From positions 1 to 8,716 of the forward strand of contig PWMM01000099.1 in assembly GCA_003558195.1 (NCBI GenBank): 8,716 nt of DNA, given 5' to 3'. The DNA comes from Syntrophomonadaceae bacterium (GTDB lineage: Bacteria; Bacillota; Dethiobacteria; DTU022). The notes beneath the pieces were generated by a model. It did no database searches, was not told the origin of the DNA, and saw only the letters and a program-made list of their open reading frames with translations. Position numbers and translations under genes: made by a program. This document shows, piece by piece, positions 1 through 6,594 of the stretch; the stretch's first letter is position 1, and each line of letters starts with the position of its first letter.

Positions 1-3
1 CCT

Positions 4-2163
4 TTGAAAAAACATAAAAACACATCTGAAATGCTGCGAGACAGGATCATCTCTTTGCTGAAACGAAGCCGCCAAAAGTTACTTTCCAGTAAGCAAATTA
101 TATCAGGGCTTCAAATGGAGAAAAATGATGCGAGTATTGTAAAGCATGAATTAAAAAAAATGAGCAGTGAAGGGCTGATCATAACTACTGAAGACAACCG
201 TTTCGGCTTACCTGAAAAGCTGGGTATTCTCACCGGAACGCTGGAGGGTAACCGGAGGGGATTTGCTTTCTTGAGGCCTGATCAAAAGCGAGAAGATGTA
301 TTCATCAGTTCCAAAAACCTGGATGAGGCGGCCCATGGAGACAGGGTAATGGTTAAGTTGAATCGCAGGAAAAACCGAAAAAAAAGAGAAGGAACTGTAA
401 TTGGTATACTCAAGCGTGGGAAAAGACGTCAGGTTGGTACGCTGCAGCGTGAAGGTAAGCGATATTTTGTTATGCCTGACGATCAGCGCTTTCCCGGACC
501 GGTCCAGGTTTCGTTGAAGGGAATCACTGAGGCCAAGGCTGGAGATAAAGTGGTTGTTGAGATTGAGAAATGGAACCGGGGCAATAAATCACCCAGGGGT
601 AAACTGGTTGAATATATTGGACCGCAAGGCAGTTTGCAAACGGAACAAATGGCTTTCCAGCACCGTTTCGAGTTGCCCGGGGAATATCCCCTTCAAGCTT
701 TAAAAGAACTGGATCAGCTGCCTGGTGAAGAAGAGATAGCAACCCTGGCGCAAGAGCAAGGTCGAGCAGATTTAAAAGAGCTTAAAATGGTAACAATCGA
801 TGATGAAACAGCCCGTGATTTTGACGATGCTGTATCCCTGGAAATAATCAATGGCAATATTTACCGTTTGGGAGTACATATAGCAGATGTGTCTCAATAT
901 GTTCGTCAGGGAAAACCTATTGATCGGGAAGCTTTTAAAAGAGGAACCAGTATATACCTGGTTGAACGAGCTATTCATATGCTGCCGCCCGGACTTTCGG
1001 AACAGCTTTGCAGTTTGCAGGCTGGCAAAAACCGCCTATCTGTTAGTGTTATAATGGATATTGATGAGCATGGAAATCTTATCAAGGCAGATTTCAAACT
1101 GGCGTTGATTCAGGTAAATGAGCGGCTTTCGTACCGGCAAGTTGAGGATTACCTTTCCGGGCAGCGGGATGTATCGGTATTTCAAGATCATTCAATAGCT
1201 GAAATGATCGATAACATGAAAGCGCTGGCGTCGCTGCTGAGAGAGCGGCGGATGCAGCGGGGCAGTCTTGATTTAGAAATTCCAGAAGCGAAAATTATTG
1301 TGGACGAAGAGGGATATCCGTTAAGAATAGAAAAGCGAATCATGGGTCAGTCAGAGTCATTAATTGAGGAATTTATGATTTATTGCAATGAAACTGTAGC
1401 TCAATCCCTGGGAAAAAATGAATTACCCTGTATTTACCGTATTCATGCTGTGCCCGGAGCAGAAAAGCTGACAGCCTTAAGGGAAACTTTGACTTTAATG
1501 AATATTAAGGCAGCGTCAAAAATAAAGCACCTAAAGGCAAATGATTTAAAGCAGTTGTTAGAAGACACCAAAGGAGAAAAAACTGAAAAGTTGGTGCGCT
1601 ACCTGATTCTACGGTCTTTGCCCCAGGCTTGTTACAGTGCTTTTAATGAAGGGCATTTTGGACTTGCCTCTGAGAGTTATTGTCATTTTACATCTCCGAT
1701 TCGTCGTTATCCTGACCTGGTCGTTCACCGTATTTTAAAGCAGTATTTAATACAAGGAGGTTATTCTAAAGAAAAAGTAAAAAAAATGCAAGCTCGCTTG
1801 CCGGCTATTGCCCAGCAATCTTCAGAAAGAGAACGAGCGGCTGTAGATGTTGAAAGAGCCAGTATGGATATGAAAAAGGCCCAGTACATGGAACAAAAAC
1901 TCGGGGAGGTATACTCGGGAATAATTAATGGAGTTACCCATTTTGGCCTTTTTGTCGAGCTAGATAATACGGTAGAAGGTATGATTCCGGTAACAGAATT
2001 AAAAGATGATTATTATATCTACAATGAAAAGGCAAAACAGTTAACCGGAGAGAGAAATCGAAACACTTACCGGTTAGGGGATATTATTACAGTAAAAGTT
2101 ATCAGGGCAAATAGAGAAGAAGGTAAAATTACTTTTTCACTGGCTGAAGAGGAGGAAATTTAA
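4..2163 (+). CDS. rnr: Ribonuclease R (RNase II/RNB family 3'-5' exoribonuclease)
   Basis: This is a processive 3'-5' exoribonuclease that degrades structured RNA and, with SmpB and tmRNA, non-stop mRNAs in the cytoplasm. In the 719-residue product, a winged-helix-like N-terminus (about 10-70) is followed by two cold-shock/OB domains (about 72-205), the RNB catalytic domain (about 258-585) and a C-terminal S1 domain (about 634-714). The catalytic aspartates fit D266, D272, D274 and D275 in TIDDETARDFDDAV, matching the D201/D207/D209/D210 pattern of E. coli RNase II. HFTSPIRRYPDLVVHR (561-576) is the conserved RNB signature. The long basic tail of enterobacterial RNase R is absent, which is normal in Firmicutes. 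The chosen start is a TTG three bases from the window edge, so its ribosome binding site cannot be seen; ATG at 31 is an alternative. The stop codon abuts the next gene, suggesting an operon. Confidence 0.96.
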   Translation: MKKHKNTSEMLRDRIISLLKRSRQKLLSSKQIISGLQMEKNDASIVKHELKKMSSEGLIITTEDNRFGLPEKLGILTGTLEGNRRGFAFLRPDQKREDVFISSKNLDEAAHGDRVMVKLNRRKNRKKREGTVIGILKRGKRRQVGTLQREGKRYFVMPDDQRFPGPVQVSLKGITEAKAGDKVVVEIEKWNRGNKSPRGKLVEYIGPQGSLQTEQMAFQHRFELPGEYPLQALKELDQLPGEEEIATLAQEQGRADLKELKMVTIDDETARDFDDAVSLEIINGNIYRLGVHIADVSQYVRQGKPIDREAFKRGTSIYLVERAIHMLPPGLSEQLCSLQAGKNRLSVSVIMDIDEHGNLIKADFKLALIQVNERLSYRQVEDYLSGQRDVSVFQDHSIAEMIDNMKALASLLRERRMQRGSLDLEIPEAKIIVDEEGYPLRIEKRIMGQSESLIEEFMIYCNETVAQSLGKNELPCIYRIHAVPGAEKLTALRETLTLMNIKAASKIKHLKANDLKQLLEDTKGEKTEKLVRYLILRSLPQACYSAFNEGHFGLASESYCHFTSPIRRYPDLVVHRILKQYLIQGGYSKEKVKKMQARLPAIAQQSSERERAAVDVERASMDMKKAQYMEQKLGEVYSGIINGVTHFGLFVELDNTVEGMIPVTELKDDYYIYNEKAKQLTGERNRNTYRLGDIITVKVIRANREEGKITFSLAEEEEI

Positions 2164-2706
2164 ATGGATCTATACGATATTCTAAAAGAAAGAAGAAGTG
2201 TAAGAAAATATAAACCAGATCCAGTTCCGGAAGACAAGCTTAAACGGATTCTGGAAGCTGGAAGATTAGCTCCATCCTGGGCTAACAAGCAATGCTGGAG
2301 GTTTATTGTTGTACAGGATGAGAAAAAGAAAGCGCAGTTGGCTGCTTCTATGCCAGATAGCAATCCGGCTCAAAAAGCTGTGGGTGAAACTGCCCCGGTA
2401 GTGATTGTACTCTGCGCTGATCCTGAAGCTTCAGGTAAACAGGATGGAAAGGACTACTACCTGCTTGATGCAGGGCTTGCCATGCAGCAGTTAATGCTTG
2501 CAGCTCATGCAGAAGGTTTGGGGACTTGCTGGATAGCCTGGTTTGATGAAGCACAGGTTCGTAAAGCTTGTACTGTGCCTCCTGAGTATAGAGTGGTAGC
2601 GCTTACTCCGCTTGGATCACCTGAAAAACAGCCATCCCCAAGGCCGCGTAAAGACTTATCTGAGATTACCTATTCGGAAGAATGGGGCCGGCTTGCTGGC
2701 TATTAA
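2164..2706 (+). CDS. Nitroreductase family protein (FMN-dependent oxidoreductase)
   Basis: A 180-residue member of the small nitroreductase family, which are cytoplasmic, usually dimeric flavoenzymes that use NAD(P)H to reduce nitro compounds, quinones or related substrates. The N-terminal RRSVRKY (10-16) and PSWANKQCWRF (37-47) fit the FMN phosphate and ring-binding segments. EGLGTCWI (117-124) and the C-terminal GSPEKQPSPRPRKDLSEI (151-168) are also family-typical. The ATG directly follows the rnr TAA with no spacer, and GGAGG lies about 9 nt upstream inside the end of rnr, so translation is probably coupled to rnr. The true substrate cannot be told from sequence. Its position between rnr and smpB interrupts a pair that is usually adjacent, and it has no obvious role in trans-translation. 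Confidence 0.9.
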   Translation: MDLYDILKERRSVRKYKPDPVPEDKLKRILEAGRLAPSWANKQCWRFIVVQDEKKKAQLAASMPDSNPAQKAVGETAPVVIVLCADPEASGKQDGKDYYLLDAGLAMQQLMLAAHAEGLGTCWIAWFDEAQVRKACTVPPEYRVVALTPLGSPEKQPSPRPRKDLSEITYSEEWGRLAGY

Positions 2707-2741
2707 ATTCGCCCAACCTGCGCCAATTATAATCTGGCAAG

Positions 2742-2746
2742 AAGGA
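2742..2746 (+). promoter_or_regulatory. Ribosome binding site that fixes the smpB TTG start
   Basis: AAGGA lies 9 nt before TTG 2756. The same bases directly abut the out-of-frame ATG at 2746, too close to drive it efficiently. This supports TTG 2756 as the smpB start. Confidence 0.6.
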
Positions 2747-2755
2747 TGAATAAAA

Positions 2756-3232
2756 TTGAATGAAAATGCAATTAAAATACTTAGCAAAAACCGTAAAGCC
2801 AGGCATGACTATCATATTGAAGATAGTTTCGAGGCTGGTATAGCTCTCACCGGCACGGAAGTAAAATCGATCCGTAATGGGAGAGTAAACCTTAAAGATT
2901 GCTATGCCAAGGTTGAAAACGGTGAACTTTTTTTGTATAATATGCATGTAAGTCCATATGATCCGGGCAATCGCTTTAACCATGATCCGGTGCGGACGCG
3001 CAAGCTGCTGATGCATAAAGCAGAAATTATAAAGTTGGACGGGAAAGTCAAAGAGAAAGGATACGCTTTAATACCACTGAAGATTTATCTAAGACAAGCT
3101 CTGGTTAAAGTGGATCTGGGTCTGGCAAAAGGTAAAAAGCTTTACGATAAGAGGCAGGATATTGCCGAGCGAGATCGGAAACGGGAAATGGAAAGGACTA
3201 TGAAAGACAAGGCTATCAAGGAAAAGCTTTAG
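2756..3232 (+). CDS. smpB: SsrA-binding protein SmpB
   Basis: SmpB binds the tRNA-like domain of tmRNA and places it in the A site of stalled ribosomes. The 158-residue protein has the usual family length. GTEVKSIR (33-40), the YDPGNRFNHDPVRTRKLL region (68-85) and KGKKLYDKR (125-133) are hallmark segments. The basic C-terminal tail after residue 125 is the part known to fold into a helix in the empty mRNA channel. The start is a TTG: no ATG lies in frame nearby, and AAGGA at 2742-2746 sits 9 nt upstream. A five-codon ATG reading frame (2746-2763) overlaps this start in another frame. The gene ends 14 bp before the tmRNA gene, the classic arrangement. Confidence 0.96.
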   Translation: MNENAIKILSKNRKARHDYHIEDSFEAGIALTGTEVKSIRNGRVNLKDCYAKVENGELFLYNMHVSPYDPGNRFNHDPVRTRKLLMHKAEIIKLDGKVKEKGYALIPLKIYLRQALVKVDLGLAKGKKLYDKRQDIAERDRKREMERTMKDKAIKEKL

Positions 3233-3246
3233 ATAACCCAGGAAAT

Positions 3247-3598
3247 GGGGGCGTAAGGATTCGACGAGGGTCGTGGAAGCAGAAGCTGCAAGTCCAGGAC
3301 CATGCCCTGGATAAAACATGGAACGGCTATAGACGCCAAACCTAATTACGCACTCGCTGCTTAAATAAAGTAGCGCATCCCTTCTTTCCCTGGCCGAGGG
3401 AAAGAGTAGGGGTGTCAAAAAATCGGCCTACCATAGCAGCGGTTGTCTCTCTGCTGTTATGGGACATTTAAAGGGACTGGCGCCTAAGGATCCTGTTTCG
3501 GGGAGCCGACGGTGCGAGAAGCAAAACCGGAGCTAAGCTTGTAGAGGCTTCTGTATTCAGGCTTTCGGACGCGGGTTCGATTCCCGCCGCCTCCACCA
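3247..3598 (+). ncRNA. ssrA: Transfer-messenger RNA (tmRNA, 10Sa RNA)
   Basis: tmRNA acts as both tRNA-Ala and mRNA to release stalled ribosomes and tag the unfinished protein for proteolysis. The 352-nt gene starts with GGGGGCG, which pairs with CGCCTCC (3588-3594) to form the acceptor stem with one G-U pair. CCA (3596-3598) is encoded. The T arm is GCGGG-TTCGATT-CCCGC (3571-3587). GTAAGGATTCGAC near the 5' end is typical of the family. A strong hairpin CTTTCCCT/AGGGAAAG (3384-3404) follows the tag frame and fits the pseudoknot region; CATAGCAG...CTGC/TATG near 3431-3461 fits another. It lies directly downstream of smpB. No convincing separate promoter was seen in the 3' end of smpB. Confidence 0.97.
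3335..3364 (+). CDS. tmRNA proteolysis tag reading frame, (A)AKPNYALAA
   Basis: The resume codon appears to be GCC at 3335, preceded by ATAGAC, which resembles the TAGTC that precedes the resume codon in E. coli. Nine sense codons give AKPNYALAA, followed by TAA. With the alanine carried by tmRNA the added tag is ten residues. The YALAA ending matches the C-terminal degron recognised by ClpXP and related proteases. The tag is short compared with the roughly 14-15 residues of Bacillus subtilis. Confidence 0.85.
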   Translation, partial: AKPNYALAA

Positions 3599-3676
3599 AT
3601 TAAAGAATTGAAGAACGCGAGCCTTAATGGGCTCGCGCTTTGTTGTACCAGGAAGCCGGTTGAAAAATGTCACGGA
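3582..3676 (+). repeat. Left copy of direct repeat: tmRNA 3' end plus terminator (candidate att site)
   Basis: This segment runs from the T-arm 3' strand of ssrA through CCA and the terminator. It is matched at a constant offset of 2,822 bp by 6404-6498. Over the first 67 bp (to 3648) there are four differences, all transitions, at 3588, 3603, 3631 and 3643. The next 12 bp are poorly conserved, then 16 bp (3661-3676) match with two transitions. The 3' end of ssrA is a well-known target for tyrosine-recombinase integration, and an intact gene at one end with a 3' fragment at the other is the expected outcome. Confidence 0.85.
3614..3642 (+). terminator. Rho-independent terminator of ssrA
   Basis: CGCGAGCC (3616-3623) pairs with GGCTCGCG (3630-3637) in a perfect 8-bp GC-rich stem around a TTAATG loop, followed by a short T-rich stretch (CTTTGTTG). 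It lies 18 nt after the CCA end of tmRNA. A decayed copy exists at 6438-6459. Confidence 0.8.
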
Positions 3677-4206
3677 TATCACGGACTGTGAGCCTTTGAG
3701 CTTGGCTTTTCTGGCTGTTGAGCAGCGCGACTTCATCAGTCAAAATATCGCGCTTGGATTCTTAAGGCCGATTATTCAGAGTACGGCAATCGATTGACTG
3801 ATGTTGATGGCCGAGCTTTGATAAACTAATACGATGGTCTTGGGGTTAGAGAAGTCTTGAGACAAAGGTATCCACAGTATTCCAAGATGCGAGACGCTAA
3901 TCTGCTAAAAAGTGAGCACATACCTTTCAACATGCTGGCGCCACTTGTAGACAGACCTGAATTGGCACGGATGATTATAAGCCAGGCATTCGGCATAAAG
4001 TTAGAAAGGCCTTATAAAGTAAAACTCGAGTGGGCGTCAAAACCTAAAAAGATTATCTAACGATATGACTTCTTTTTATGATTATCTCCAAGGCACTGAT
4101 ATTAATGGTGAGTGCTGCTCATCAGAAAAGCATTCAACGGCTCGGCGATAAAGGTCAGGCCTATGTTTTGGAAAACCAACATTGTCACAAAATACTTAGA
4201 GGGTAA
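3663..4206 (+). pseudogene. Frameshifted relic gene, possibly PD-(D/E)XK nuclease-like
   Basis: Protein-like text jumps between frames here. Frame 3 (about 3663-3794) reads ...AVEQRDFISQNIALGFLRP. Frame 2 (about 3758-4060, with an in-frame TAA at 3827) reads KADYSEYGNRLTDVDGR, then YDGLGVREVLRQRYPQYSK, NLLKSEHIPFNMLAPL and KLEWASKPKK. Frame 3 resumes at 4059 with NDMTSFYDYLQGTDING. Frame 1 (4108-4206) holds AAHQKSIQRLGDKGQ. The longest uninterrupted piece from a usable start is 67 codons from TTG 3857. The LLKSEHIPFN block followed by ND-TSF-DY resembles what I remember of PGN_0703-type putative restriction nucleases, but this is from memory and untested. At least three disruptions make it non-functional. 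It lies immediately after the ssrA terminator, inside the candidate island. Confidence 0.45.
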
Positions 4207-4224
4207 CAAAAAAATATTTTTTGT
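4206..4224. other. AT-only perfect inverted repeat
   Basis: ACAAAAAA-ATA-TTTTTTGT forms a perfect 8-bp stem that starts at the last base of the final stop codon of the relic gene. It lacks GC pairs, so it would be a weak terminator. It may be a leftover bidirectional signal between the relic and the convergent permease gene. Confidence 0.3.
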
Positions 4225-4257
4225 ATGAATTTATGAATGGTTATGTTTCCCGCATTT

Positions 4258-4305
4258 GGGCAAATAAGCCGAGTAGCTATAAGGGAAAATATTTAGCGTT
4301 TGCCC
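4258..4305. other. Inverted repeat downstream of the permease gene
   Basis: GGGCAAA (4258-4264) and TTTGCCC (4299-4305) form a perfect 7-bp inverted repeat around a 34-nt spacer, beginning 7 nt past the permease stop on the minus strand. The long loop and missing T-run make it a poor textbook terminator, but it is the only GC-containing dyad at that gene end. Confidence 0.3.
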
Positions 4306-4312
4306 GGTTAAA

Positions 4313-6091
4313 TTACATGGGCCAGAAGTACATGATCAGCGGTATGCCGACAATGACAATAATAATCTCCAGGGGCAACCCCATTCGCCAGTAATCACTG
4401 AATTTATAGCCGCCCGGTCCCATGACCAGGGTATTGGACTGGTGACCGATGGGAGTGAGAAAGGCGCAGGAAGCACCCACAGCTACACTCATCAGGAAGG
4501 GATCGGCCGATGCTCCCAATCCTGCTGCAATTGATATGGCAATAGGAGCCATCAACACTGCAGCAGCCGCATTATTGACCAGGTCGGACAAAAACATGGT
4601 TACCACCAGGATTACAGTAAGTGTGATCCAGGGAGCCGCACCACCTGCAATATTAAGGATTCCATCAGCAATCATCTGTGCACCGCCAGTAGTTTCCAGG
4701 GCTCCGCTAACCGGGATCATTGCTCCAAGCAGAACAATAATAGGCCAATCGATACTGTCATATATTTCACGCAGGGAAATAAACCCGGTCAACACCATAA
4801 CAAGGGCCGCCGCCGTGAAGGCAATTTGAATCGATAAAACTCCGGTGGCCGCAAGGGCCAGCGCTGTTCCGAAAATAGCCACACCAAGTAGGACCCGGGG
4901 CGGCTGTCCTACCCTGAGCCCTCTTTCAACAAGGGGCAGAAGGCCCAGGGTAGGCAGAACCTCCTGCAAACTTTCCTCCGGCCCCTGAAGCAGTAATACA
5001 TCACCAACCCGGAGACTGATAGTATCCGGGCTCGACCTCAAGCGGCTTCCTTGCCTGGAAAGCCCGAGCAGGTTTACACCGTAGCGAGAGCGTAAGTTAA
5101 GAGACTTGGCCGACCGGCCATCCATTACAGAATCGCGGGTAATGGTAGCCTCCATAATGATTATATCATCTGAGCTGATCGCTTCTTCACTGATCTTCTC
5201 TGAATCGGCCAATTCCAGCCCCGTTGCATCCAGAAGCTCCTGCAGCTCTTCGGCATCAGCCCTGATGATTAAAAGGTCATCTTTCTGGAAAGTGCGATGC
5301 CGGGAAGGAGCGGGGAACTTCTGGCCCTCACGGATGTGCCCGACTACCGCAATATCACCATCAGTTGCTTCTTCAAGATCACGAATCCTTTTTCCAATCA
5401 TACTTGATTTCTTCGGTAATTTTATTTCTGTAATATAGTCATCTATCTCAAACTGCTCCTCCCGTGAAAGCTGAACTTTACGTTCAGGAAGCAAGCGCCA
5501 GCCAACCAAGAGGATGAAAAGGACTCCGGCTAGAGCAATCCCGGCGCCGACAGGGGCAAAGTCAAACATGCGGAACGGAGCTGCTGCTGCAGTCTCCGCA
5601 CGAAATAAAGAGATTATTATATTGGGGGGAGTTCCCACCTGGGTAATTAACCCACCCAAAAGCGATCCAAAGGCCAGGGGCATCAGGTAAAGGGACGGTG
5701 AAACTCCACCTTTGCGGGCCATGCGAATCGCCACCGGCATGAAGAGGGCCAGGGCGCCGATATTATTCATAAACCCGGAGCAGACCGTAACGGCGATTAC
5801 CAGGACAGCAAGTTGGGAGAGGGGATTATCTCCGACTTTTCCCATCAGGCGGACAATATAATCGACCATACCTGAATTTAAAAGGGCTCGGCTGACGACA
5901 AGAACAGCGGCTACTGTAATTACGGCCGGATGACCAAAGCCTGAAAATGCCTCCCCGGCAGGAACTAATCCGGTAATAGTTACAACGAGCAGGGCAAATA
6001 AGGCTACTAGGTCATAACGCCAGCGACCCCAGACAAAGAGGATTAGGATTAAACCCAGGGTAGTAAAAACAATTGCCAGTTCGTTATGCAT
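4313..6091 (-). CDS. SLC13/DASS-type permease with two TrkA-C (RCK_C) domains
   Basis: A 592-residue inner-membrane protein of the divalent anion/sodium symporter type, which moves dicarboxylates, sulfate or similar anions. Hydrophobic segments fill residues 5-200 and 398-592. The two membrane halves carry matching signatures: MNNIGALALFMP (108-119) with GTPPN (153-157), and VNNAAAAVLMAP (505-516) with TPIGHQSN (546-553). The hydrophilic middle (about 205-390) reads as two tandem TrkA-C/RCK_C domains (about 215-290 and 305-385), ligand-sensing modules common in this subfamily. Sulfate, citrate or another anion cannot be chosen from sequence. ATG 6091 has AGGAG 7 nt upstream. It is transcribed towards the relic gene, stands alone with no operon partner, and lies between the two tmRNA-end repeats. 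Confidence 0.9.
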   Translation of the reverse strand: MHNELAIVFTTLGLILILFVWGRWRYDLVALFALLVVTITGLVPAGEAFSGFGHPAVITVAAVLVVSRALLNSGMVDYIVRLMGKVGDNPLSQLAVLVIAVTVCSGFMNNIGALALFMPVAIRMARKGGVSPSLYLMPLAFGSLLGGLITQVGTPPNIIISLFRAETAAAAPFRMFDFAPVGAGIALAGVLFILLVGWRLLPERKVQLSREEQFEIDDYITEIKLPKKSSMIGKRIRDLEEATDGDIAVVGHIREGQKFPAPSRHRTFQKDDLLIIRADAEELQELLDATGLELADSEKISEEAISSDDIIIMEATITRDSVMDGRSAKSLNLRSRYGVNLLGLSRQGSRLRSSPDTISLRVGDVLLLQGPEESLQEVLPTLGLLPLVERGLRVGQPPRVLLGVAIFGTALALAATGVLSIQIAFTAAALVMVLTGFISLREIYDSIDWPIIVLLGAMIPVSGALETTGGAQMIADGILNIAGGAAPWITLTVILVVTMFLSDLVNNAAAAVLMAPIAISIAAGLGASADPFLMSVAVGASCAFLTPIGHQSNTLVMGPGGYKFSDYWRMGLPLEIIIVIVGIPLIMYFWPM

Positions 6092-6212
6092 TAATAACTC
6101 CTGAATATAATACTTTAGTATGCCTGTACAGAGATATATGTAGTATATTCAACGCTAAAGCATAAAATCTTTTTTTTTGAGCATTTTTTATGAGGAATTC
6201 AGGTAACTTTTT
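6092..6212 (-). promoter_or_regulatory. AT-rich upstream region of the permease gene
   Basis: On the minus strand this holds the ribosome binding site (CAGGAG), a TATACT and a TATTAT as possible -10 boxes without convincing -35 partners, a short inverted repeat ATACT-TT-AGTAT at 6110-6121, and a run of nine T on the plus strand (6170-6178) flanked by CATAAAA/TTTTATG. A promoter is expected here, but no single site stands out. Confidence 0.3.
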
Positions 6213-6359
6213 CTATAGAGTGCCATTTTCGTCACCAACTCTCTGCTTTTTAGCACCTTTAATCATTGCCGCCTGCATAATTGCATGCTTAAACAAGCCC
6301 TTTAAAAAATTACCATAAGTTTCTTCTGGATCTAAGTTTAATTGCTTCAGGTTAAACAT
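6213..6359 (-). CDS. Hypothetical 48-residue protein or gene fragment
   Basis: An ATG frame encodes MFNLKQLNLDPEETYGNF followed by LKGLFKHAIMQAAMIKGA and a charged end (KKQRVGDENGTL). The sequence is amphipathic and protein-like, with a predicted helix around residues 17-36 and no membrane segment. No good Shine-Dalgarno precedes the ATG; a second ATG just upstream opens only a four-codon frame. It sits 45 bp from the right-hand tmRNA repeat and points the same way as the permease. I do not recognise it. It may be a remnant of an island gene rather than a working one. Confidence 0.35.
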   Translation of the reverse strand: MFNLKQLNLDPEETYGNFLKGLFKHAIMQAAMIKGAKKQRVGDENGTL

Positions 6360-6403
6360 TTTTCATATACCAACTTGTATGGATAATTAAACGATAATAT
6401 CAA

Positions 6404-6498
6404 TCCCGCTGCCTCCACCAATTAGAGAATTGAAGAACGCGAGCCTTAATGGACTCGCGCTTTGCTGTACTGTGTTGTGGACTGAAAAGTGCCACGGA
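6404..6498 (+). repeat. Right copy of direct repeat: orphan tmRNA 3' end and decayed terminator (candidate att site)
   Basis: TCCCGC-T-GCCTCCACCA at 6404-6420 repeats the T-arm 3' strand, acceptor strand and CCA of ssrA, and is followed by a copy of the ssrA terminator (hairpin at 6438-6459). One stem base is changed (G to A at 6453), leaving a C-A mismatch near the loop on the plus strand. Upstream of 6404 the match to ssrA is lost: the T-loop and 5' strand are absent, so this is a fragment and not a second gene. The fixed 2,822-bp offset over 95 bp shows no insertions or deletions inside the repeat. Confidence 0.85.
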
Positions 6499-6559
6499 CC
6501 TGTAACTAATTGATGAGCTTTTTAAGGAAAGCGATATCTCTTTTGCAAGAAAAAATTTC

Positions 6560-6588
6560 TTGACAGGGTTTTAAAACATGATCATAAT
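6560..6588 (+). promoter_or_regulatory. Strong sigma-A type promoter for the amidohydrolase gene
   Basis: A perfect TTGACA (6560-6565) is followed after 17 bp by CATAAT (6583-6588), five of six matches to TATAAT. The predicted transcription start is near 6595, leaving a leader of about 140 nt before ATG 6735. It lies just outside the right-hand repeat. Confidence 0.7.
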
Positions 6589-6594
6589 AACCTA

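Larger units (their letters stand above)
3582..6498. mobile_element. Candidate degraded genomic island integrated at the ssrA 3' end
   Basis: The region is bounded by the two tmRNA 3'-end copies. It contains a frameshifted relic (3663-4206), an SLC13-type permease on the opposite strand and a 48-codon ORF near the right boundary. The permease gene looks richer in GC by eye than the relic and the AT-rich gaps around it. No integrase, excisionase or transposase reading frame is visible, so if this was an element it is now immobile or was moved in trans. An alternative is a local duplication of the tmRNA end without an element. The repeat is seen directly; the island status is inference. Confidence 0.45.

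Noticed and set aside
2703..2733. A promoter for smpB with TATAAT at 2728-2733
   Set aside because: The -10 box is perfect but no -35 is found at 16-18 bp spacing; TTAAAT lies 19 bp away and is weak.
4449..5438. Plus-strand ORFs inside the permease gene
   Set aside because: They lie antisense to a well-supported membrane protein, have low-complexity Ser/Ala/Ile-rich translations and lack ribosome binding sites.
3650..6403. A tyrosine integrase that would explain the tmRNA repeats
   Set aside because: No frame on either strand shows the R-H-x-x-R-Y catalytic pattern, and the relic peptides at 3663-4206 do not resemble one.
6404..6470. A second tmRNA gene
   Set aside because: Only the 3' strand of the T arm, the acceptor strand, CCA and terminator are repeated. 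No matching 5' GGGGGCG domain or tag frame lies upstream.
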